Below are positions 57,601-64,000 of a stretch of DNA of 64,000 nt, piece by piece. The notes under the pieces were generated by a model. That model did not search any database. It was given only the letters and a program-made list of their open reading frames with translations, and had not been told where the DNA came from. This DNA comes from Tetracentron sinense (lineage: Eukaryota > Streptophyta > Magnoliopsida > Trochodendrales > Trochodendraceae), in the NCBI GenBank assembly GCA_015143295.1, contig CM026561.1, positions 38,940,875 through 39,004,874 on the forward strand. The letters are read 5' to 3'. A program made the position numbers and the translations under genes. Each line of letters starts with the position of its first letter. Position 1 is the first letter of the stretch.

Positions 57601-58149
57601 GGTGAAGAATTTGGAGGCTCCAAAGCGGTACCTCGTACCTAAATTCTTGATGAGTAGAGTAAAATGATACAAATTTTGTTGAGGAGGGAACATGATGTTG
57701 AACAATTGTTTGGTGCTTCTTTCAAAGTACAAAATTTTAGTGGTATTCACCCTTAAAAATGATATTTCTGTTAATGGAAAAATGTAATTGTTGATTAATT
57801 ATGGATCCTATAGATATGGATTAGCATATCAAGGTGGATGCCAAGATCAGAAAGGACAAACATTGCCATATACTGTTTACTAGTTCTTTTTACCTCTAAG
57901 GACGCAATCGAGTGTTAAGAGTAAAAATGATAAACTATGAACAATAGTATTACTCAACTTGTTTATACACAAAACTATAATATTCAAATACATTAACCTT
58001 ATATTTGCAAGCTATAGGAGGATTGTGTCCAAAATACTGTGAACATTTCTAACAGCAGCAGAGAAGGAAGGGGGTTTATTCTCATGGTTTGTATAAATGT
58101 ACTACATGGGCAAACTGAGTCTACTTTTATCTCCTTTATTAAATTAGGT
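57601..58149. other. Intergenic
   Basis: No gene or repeat recognised between the STP promoter and the H1-like pseudogene. Confidence 0.4.
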
Positions 58150-58510
58150 CGTGGCCTTCTTAATTAGCTTTGTTTGCAGTAGGGGACTTGATTGACTTGG
58201 GTTGCCTTGGCTTCGCTGGGGTTGATTCCTTCACCTTCTTTGAACCAACTTTTGCAGGCTTTAGGGTCTTTTTTGAAATTTCAGACTTCTTTTACTATTT
58301 TGGCTTTGGAAGAAGCAACAATAATAGGTATTTACAAGGCACTGAAAGTCAGAAGAATGAGAGTGGTGAGAAGCCTCGGCTAATTTGAGTTTCTTCTCTT
58401 TGGAGCTTTCGATTTCTTTTATTTTACAGGCTTCTCAACCTGATAATGCGGTTGTTCTTTAGCAGCATTTCCTTCGTCGGCTGCTCGACTACCATGGTCG
58501 TACCTTCACC
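58150..58510 (-). pseudogene. Histone H1-like pseudogene
   Basis: The minus strand encodes two recognisable linker-histone parts. The 5' part (about 58490-58400) reads ADEGNAAKEQPHYQVEKPVK, then KKSKAPKR, like the acidic-to-basic start of plant H1. The 3' part (about 58275-58165) reads LKPAKVGSKKVKESTPAK and PRQPKSIKSPTANKAN, like the Lys/Pro-rich tail. Between them only an ASHHSH-like remnant of the globular-domain start is left, and the frame has stops. Linker histones bind DNA between nucleosomes; this copy could not make one. No introns are visible, so it may be a processed copy, but I found no poly-A tail or TSD. It is assigned from composition and short motifs. Confidence 0.55.
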
Positions 58511-59011
58511 ATAAATAAACTAAAATTGGAGAGTTGTAGAGAATCTCCAAGAGGAAGAAGATGAAGTTTAGAATTGTGAGAAATGAAGTCTTTGTCCAAG
58601 GACATTCCCAAGTATTATTATTTTAATAATTTTTTGAAAGAGTAAAACTCCTCCATTATCATTTATTATTTCCGATAGATTTTTTTTACTTTTCTACCAC
58701 CCTCTTAGTGGTTACCGGTCATTAAGATCCTAAGTGGCGCCTAATGACAATTAAGCTTGATAATTTGGCGGCTACAAAAAGCAATGCTGCCAAGTTTCCT
58801 CGTTTTGTGCATACCTGCTGCATGCAAACTAAAACCTTGTTAGTTGTGCACGAACCTGTCTAAGTACATTTCCACTGGTTTTTGGTGGTCTTCCAATTTA
58901 CACAGAATACTTCTAGACTTAGACTTATGATGTTTTTGTGCGGCTGCTAATGTGCCACATAAGCTTGTACATACCAATTAAAGTGTATGCACACAAAACT
59001 AGGCCTTGGAT
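58511..59011. other. Intergenic
   Basis: No gene recognised. Confidence 0.4.
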
Positions 59012-59098
59012 TATGGAACCCGAGAGCCTTTTCTGGCTTCGCCAGAGGGCCTCGGATTGTCTCTTGGCGAAGCCAGAAAACCCTCTCGGGGTTCCATA
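59012..59098. repeat. Foldback of 87 bp with CTTCGCCAGA core
   Basis: TATGGAACCCGAGAG and CTGGCTTCGCCA on the left return inverted on the right. A decayed relative lies at 59274-59330 (GAACCCGAGATAAG, TTTCTGGCTTTGCCAGAG). Confidence 0.75.
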
Positions 59099-59671
59099 CA
59101 TTGTGACGACAGTTGGCAAAAAAAAATGAGGGCAAGTTATTCTATTTTCTCTCCATAATTTTGACTTTTCCCCGTATGAAATCTCTCCCCTTATTCTCAT
59201 TCACTTATCTCCACATTTCTTAATATGTGCCATGATTTTGACTTCCCCACCACTTGTCACCTACTACTCTATGAACCCGAGATAAGTCATTTCTGGCTTT
59301 GCCAGAGACAATCCAAGGCCACGCCAGAGACAATCCGGGGCCCACAAACGAATGCTTGGCTGGCATGAACTAGCTTATGTGATGCCTTGAGAGTCAATAC
59401 TAGCGATCACATCTCCAACGCCAATTAGAGAAGATCCCGTATCATACTTCTTCTTATTTGTTTGGGATAAGTTAAAAGACATGCCTTATTCTTCCTGTTT
59501 TTTCTTCTTATTTTTTTATTTTTTTGATAGTGCCTTCAATTATTGAATCCCACCGTTTTTTGACGCTATAGCTCTAAAAGTCTTTTTGGGTAATTAACTA
59601 AATCCAAATTACATAAAAATAATAGCTTGACAAAAATATCATTATTTTACTTTTATAAATTTTAAATTATT
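59099..59671. other. Intergenic
   Basis: Only the decayed foldback relative near 59274-59330; otherwise nothing seen. Confidence 0.4.
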
Positions 59672-61465
59672 CTTGCACCTCTGTGGAAATGAGTCAAATT
59701 CAATCAAATCTCCACCTTGGCAAGAATTTTGCGACACCACCGCACCCGAGAGTATCCTATTTGCTAAACACCAAACAAACCTTCAAGATAGAACACCGCC
59801 TCACTCACATCCGAGAAGCACCTCCACCTCGAACCAAAATCTCTCTCAAAATTTTGAAACCCGTTTGCAAATACCGTAAATTCCCGCTTTGACCTTCACC
59901 GCCTCTACACAATCTGCGAAAGAGACCCACCAGTTACACACACCCTTGAATCCAACCCTGGAAAGTACTCCACCGGATTTCGATAAAACATGGTCAAAAC
60001 TCATGTGGTAGCCTGAAAACCCATTCTATAATCTAGAAGAATCCCGGAAGAGGACATAGACTCGTCCTCTCTGTCAAAGGCACATCATCAACATCTCCAC
60101 CCTTACGAAAACCTACTGGAAAACTCATCTCTGCACAGATTGCGAAAGAGACTTTAGATGAGCTTTCTATCATCTGCACAACATCAGGTTTTCGTTTTCT
60201 TGCAGATCTTGTAGTAGTTCTACCTACCACCGTATTCCCCTCCAAGAGATATAAACCACTACACTTCTTCCCCTTCATCAAAACTAAGCAACCCTGCTTT
60301 TTCCGCTTTATTTTGATAACTCCACCTGCAATTGTGTAGCAATAGCCCTTGGAATCTAATTGCCCGAGGGATATTAAATTTCTTTGCAACTTATGAACAC
60401 AAGCTACCCCTTCCAAAGTCCGAATAACTCCATCAAACATTTTTATCTTTACATTACCAAATCCCGTGATTTCACATTCAGATCCATCACCTAGGAATAC
60501 TTTTCATGTCCCCTTTTGAAATGTATCAAAAAATTTCATATTTGAGCAAATATGACATGAAACCCCCGAATTTAAAATCCACTCACTAGAAGAATTGTCC
60601 ATACCTTTGGAAACTGTGAAAACATCTTCAATGTATTCCTCATTATCCGTTGCTATTGCCGTCGAAGAATCTCTTCCGGAAGAATTCCTCGTCCCATCAG
60701 CACGCCTTGGACACTCTCTTTTGAAGTGCCCTAATTCTTTGCAATGATAGCACTGAACCTCGTCTTTTCCCTTGGATTTGAATCTGCCCCTGCCTTTTCC
60801 AGATCCTCTCTTCAAGTCCCTTCCTCCTCCTCGAACAACCATGACATGATTATTTCTATTATGCTATGACTTCCACCTAATCTCATAAGAGAGTAGTGCC
60901 GCCGTGACCTCCTCCATCAATAGTGTATCATTGCCATACATGAGAGTTGTCACTAAGTGATCATATGAGTCTGGAAGTGATGTAAGAAGCCCCACGGCCT
61001 GGTCTTCTTCATCCATCTTGACACCAACTTGCAACAATTAATTCAAGATCTGGTTGAACACATTAATGTGCTCCATGAGATCTGCACCCTCCGCCATCTT
61101 TAAGGTATTGAACTCATTTTTCAAGTATAATATGTTGGTAAGGCTCATTCCGATGTAGAGCGTTTCCAATTTCTTCCAAAGATCAGGTGCCGATTCTTCA
61201 TCCATAACGCTATGCATCACGTTATCTGTAAGACAAAGGCGTATTGTGTTGATTGCCCTCACCTCAATGTCTTCCCAATCTTCATTAGGCATCTTTTCCA
61301 GTTTACCAAAATCCCCCTTCAACGCCCTTGCGAGGCTCTGTTGAATTAGGATATCTTTTACCCTCTTTTGCCACAGATTGAAACTCCCCTTTCTGTTAAA
61401 CTTCTCCAGGGAAAATTGTCCAGAATTTTTCAAAGCCATTGAAAAATAATTTAACCAAACCCGAA

Positions 61466-61477
61466 GCTCTGATACCA
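61466..61477 (-). other. Copia primer binding site
   Basis: Minus strand TGGTATCAGAGC, the perfect initiator tRNA-Met site, three bases inside the LTR. Confidence 0.9.
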
Positions 61478-61480
61478 ATT

Positions 61481-62078
61481 TGTTGTGGGAAAAACAACCA
61501 ATAGAAAATAATCCGACTGAAAGAATAAAACAAAACACACACCACAAGAGAACACAAGAGATATACGTGGTTAGGCAACAACCTGCCTACGTCCACGGGT
61601 CAAGATCCGATCACTTCTTTATTCACAGAAACCTTGAGGAACCAGTACAAAAGCACTCAACTCACATTCTCTATGAAAAACCCAAAGAAGAATCTCTATC
61701 TATCCTCCCTTAAACCTTTCCCAAGCCCTAGTATGCTTTAACCTTTTCTATTACCTCTCACTCTCAATGCAAAAGCATTTCCTTGATCCCTTGATACAAA
61801 GATCCAAACCTTAGACCCATAATCTCCTATTTATAGGCCTAAACAAGAGCCCTAGACTAGTAGAAAGAGCCCCAATCGGAATAGGAGTTTCCAAAAAACA
61901 TAAAAGACTTAATTTGCAATTTCCTGGAAAAATCCCGCTATGGCCGATGGATCGGTGCATCCCAACTGATGGATCGGCGGCCCAAGTACAAGTCCCGTCG
62001 CGCCACCAATCGATTGGCCATAAGGGGCCGATTGATCGGTCCTCCCTTGCCTTTGCGGAAATGAGCCAAATTCAAACA
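61481..62078 (-). repeat. 5' LTR of the copia element
   Basis: 598 bp, TGTTTGAATTTGG to CCACAACA in minus sense. TATA box CCTATAAATAGG at 61837-61826. Four palindromes of the CCGATNNATCGG kind lie at 61944, 61966, 62006 and 62028. The CCTAACCACGTATATCTC word near 61575 marks the R/U5 end. Confidence 0.85.
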
Positions 62079-62456
62079 TAAATATCACGTTAAAAAATAC
62101 ATTTATTAAAAATAGTAAATGATATTATTTTCATCTTAAATTTTCCAGGATGATTCCCTTTAGTCTAGTATTTACATACCAAATTTCGTAATTTTTGGAG
62201 TAGGGAGGAATATTTGCTAAATATTCTCTTATCACTGACCCAGAAATTTCAGAATACTACAATAATAAGAAAATTTGAATTAGAACATTTTAACATTACA
62301 TTTGATTGTAATGCGTCTCATACTTTAACTAATCTTCTCATAAAATCAAACTACAATATCTATAAATTAAATTTACACATTCTAATCATCAATGTCAAGC
62401 AAAAACAATTATTCAAAATTTTCTCATACATCTAAATTAGTAAAAGAAAACAAAAC
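62079..62456. other. Intergenic AT-rich
   Basis: No feature recognised. Confidence 0.4.
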
Positions 62457-64000
62457 TAATCTTCAAATATAAGTTCTTCATCTTCACCTTGGCCTCCTGC
62501 CACTCAATTCTTCAGACCTACAACCTTTGATATAAAAATAGTGGTGAGCTCAGTGCTCAGTAGTTTTATGTTATTCTATTAAGTTCATTTATAAGGAAAT
62601 AGATATTATAATAATTGAACAACAATTTATCTAATAAATAAATTTTCATTTCTCGATTCCAACCTGAAAGCAATACCTAACTTCAATAAATAATAAAGTA
62701 TAAGAAACTTTAATGATTTAATGTATAACCTCAATTACACATGGATGTGATGTCATGAGAACGAATTGATATGCACATGCAATGATAAATGCAAATGATG
62801 CCCAATTTTAGCACCAGCACGATTAACTTTATCACCGATTTTATCCCCAATTTGATCCAGCTGCAAATCCCAAGCAATGGATCTTCTCCGGAGGCTTTAG
62901 GGTCTTTCACCCAATGACCCATGATCTTGGCTTGCTCATCATTTCAGGGGCTGTCACATAGGACATCATATAACCGTCATTAATGCATGATGTCAGAGTC
63001 CATATCATGTTTCATATTTTTAATCTTATTATGTTCTCATCATATCTCAATTACAAGTTATCTCAAGACAAAATTATCATGATTACAATACTAATTACTA
63101 GTCTCAAATAACATTTCAGAGCATCAAATATAAGTTCATCAAAAACTGTTTAACATCACCAATTTTCAGATTTCAACCCAATTTCCTAAATAATTTTCAA
63201 TTAAATAAGAATATAAAATTTTCATAGATAGTATTCCGAATTCGTAATTGAATTTTTTTTCATAATTTTCACTTAATTACTCATACGAGATATGCTAATT
63301 TATCAATACTCCAAAATCATATTTTATTACAGTTCCAAACCCTATGATATTCAAAAAAATTATTTAATCATACAATTAATTAAAATTATTTTTCGGATTA
63401 TTAAACACTATGATTTTTAGAATCATCAATTCAAACCAAGCAGGATAATTTTGTTGATGTTTATATAAATTCTACAATTTTCAAGAATCATTCATTAGAA
63501 TAATTTATTTAACTTTTGTACAAATGATTCATTATAAAGGAAACCAAATAAGATATAATAGAAGGAAAACCTACCTGAGTATTTTGTTAATTTTCTCAAT
63601 TAACGTTTTTCTTTCAGAGACTTTCGACAAGCCCTCTTCACTCCTTTTCTCAGGCTTGATCTACGCGGAAAATAATACTATTCAAAACTTAGTCTTCAGA
63701 AAGAGAATAAATAAATAAATAGACCAAATAACTGAAAGAGGTGAGAAATCAGAATGTGAAGCAAACCTAGGAAAAGAATAAGAAAAATCCGAAAAAGTTT
63801 ATCTCTTCCTTCTTCTTTCTCTACAATTCCTGTCTCAATGATTTCTCTCTTTTTATCTCCCACCTTTAGGTTTAGTGTTTCGAATTTTTAAAATGGATTT
63901 AAAACTTTAAAAAGAGACCTAATCTAAACTAACCTTACTTAAAAAAATTCTCTCTATCTTAAATTAAATTATTTAAATAATAAGTGGGTTTTTGGCCCAT
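62457..64000 (-). mobile_element. Gypsy-type LTR-like sequence running off the edge
   Basis: In minus sense it contains TACTGAGCACTGAGCTCACC followed by GTTGTAGGTCTGAAG, comparable to TTACTGGGTTGTGAGCTCA in the 28663-30878 LTR. Near 63570 it has an AGGTAGGTTTTCC donor-like word and AGAAGGAAGAG-rich leader sequence. No boundaries are visible, so this is a weak call. Confidence 0.4.

Larger units (their letters stand above)
59672..62078 (-). mobile_element. Internally deleted Ty1/copia element
   Basis: In minus sense: 5' LTR (62078-61481), PBS (61477-61466), gag (61440-61038), zinc knuckle CYHCKELGHFKRECP (about 60740), protease region (WILNSGVSCHIC, near 60560), pre-integrase region (VCVHKL-like, 60440-60033), then directly the copia PPT (GCCAAGGTGGAGATT, 59721-59707) and only ~35 bp of 3' LTR (59706-59672). 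Integrase, RT and RNase H are missing. It has several breaks and cannot be autonomous. Confidence 0.85.

Overview
This is nuclear DNA of a flowering plant; the species cannot be told from the sequence. The evidence is a spliced sugar transporter of the plant STP family, a spliced plant-specific group 4 remorin, a plant DUF7086 gene fragment, and heavy nesting of plant-type LTR retroelements (Tat/Ogre and other Ty3/gypsy, Ty1/copia), plant LINEs and MITEs. I saw no bacterial-style operons, CRISPR arrays, rRNA or convincing tRNA genes.

Region by region. 1-272: left-edge fragment of a DUF7086 gene, minus strand. 660-30878: an old, badly decayed Ty3/gypsy element, plus strand, acting as host for later insertions. 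A 1.7-kb solo LTR (5051-6791) and a 5'-truncated LINE (27988-28519) landed in it directly. A copia-like solo LTR (7185-27495) landed in its integrase region, and that solo LTR was later split by an 18.9-kb Tat/Ogre element (7275-26144, minus strand). The Ogre element keeps 3-kb LTRs, a perfect TSD, PBS, PPT, ORF1, gag, protease, a G-patch segment, RT with two RNase H domains, and integrase; its reading frames are broken in several places. 31543-33824: another solo gypsy LTR carrying a foldback MITE. 34758-36042: remorin gene (minus), with a tandemly duplicated G-box promoter segment and a MITE just upstream. 36780-41250: AT-rich intergenic DNA with microsatellites and foldbacks. 41252-49112: more LTRs, two neighbouring hAT-type MITEs, tandem duplications, a CCTAGGG-type minisatellite and a LINE fragment. 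49440-50705: gag/protease remnant of a copia element. 51122-57296: the STP-type hexose/H+ symporter gene (minus, four exons) with a 4.4-kb intron loaded with MITEs. 58150-58510: histone H1-like pseudogene. 59672-62078: internally deleted copia element (minus). 62457-64000: gypsy-like LTR remnant running off the right edge.

The two intact-looking host genes are the STP1-like monosaccharide importer of the plasma membrane and the REM4-like remorin, a cytosolic-face membrane protein. Nothing indicates that they act in one pathway. They share one thing: each lies next to, or contains, a copy of the same CAAATCC-ended MITE, which carries CACGTG (G-box) cores.

The most unusual structure is in the LTRs. 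The Ogre LTRs hold a dense array of the palindrome AACCATGGTT, mostly in the part that should be transcribed as leader. The copia-type LTRs hold 3-4 copies of a ~12-16 bp palindrome roughly 70-200 bp upstream of the TATA box; the palindromic form is kept while its sequence differs between copies. The Ogre 3' untranslated region also carries many short matches to the complement of its own primer binding site.
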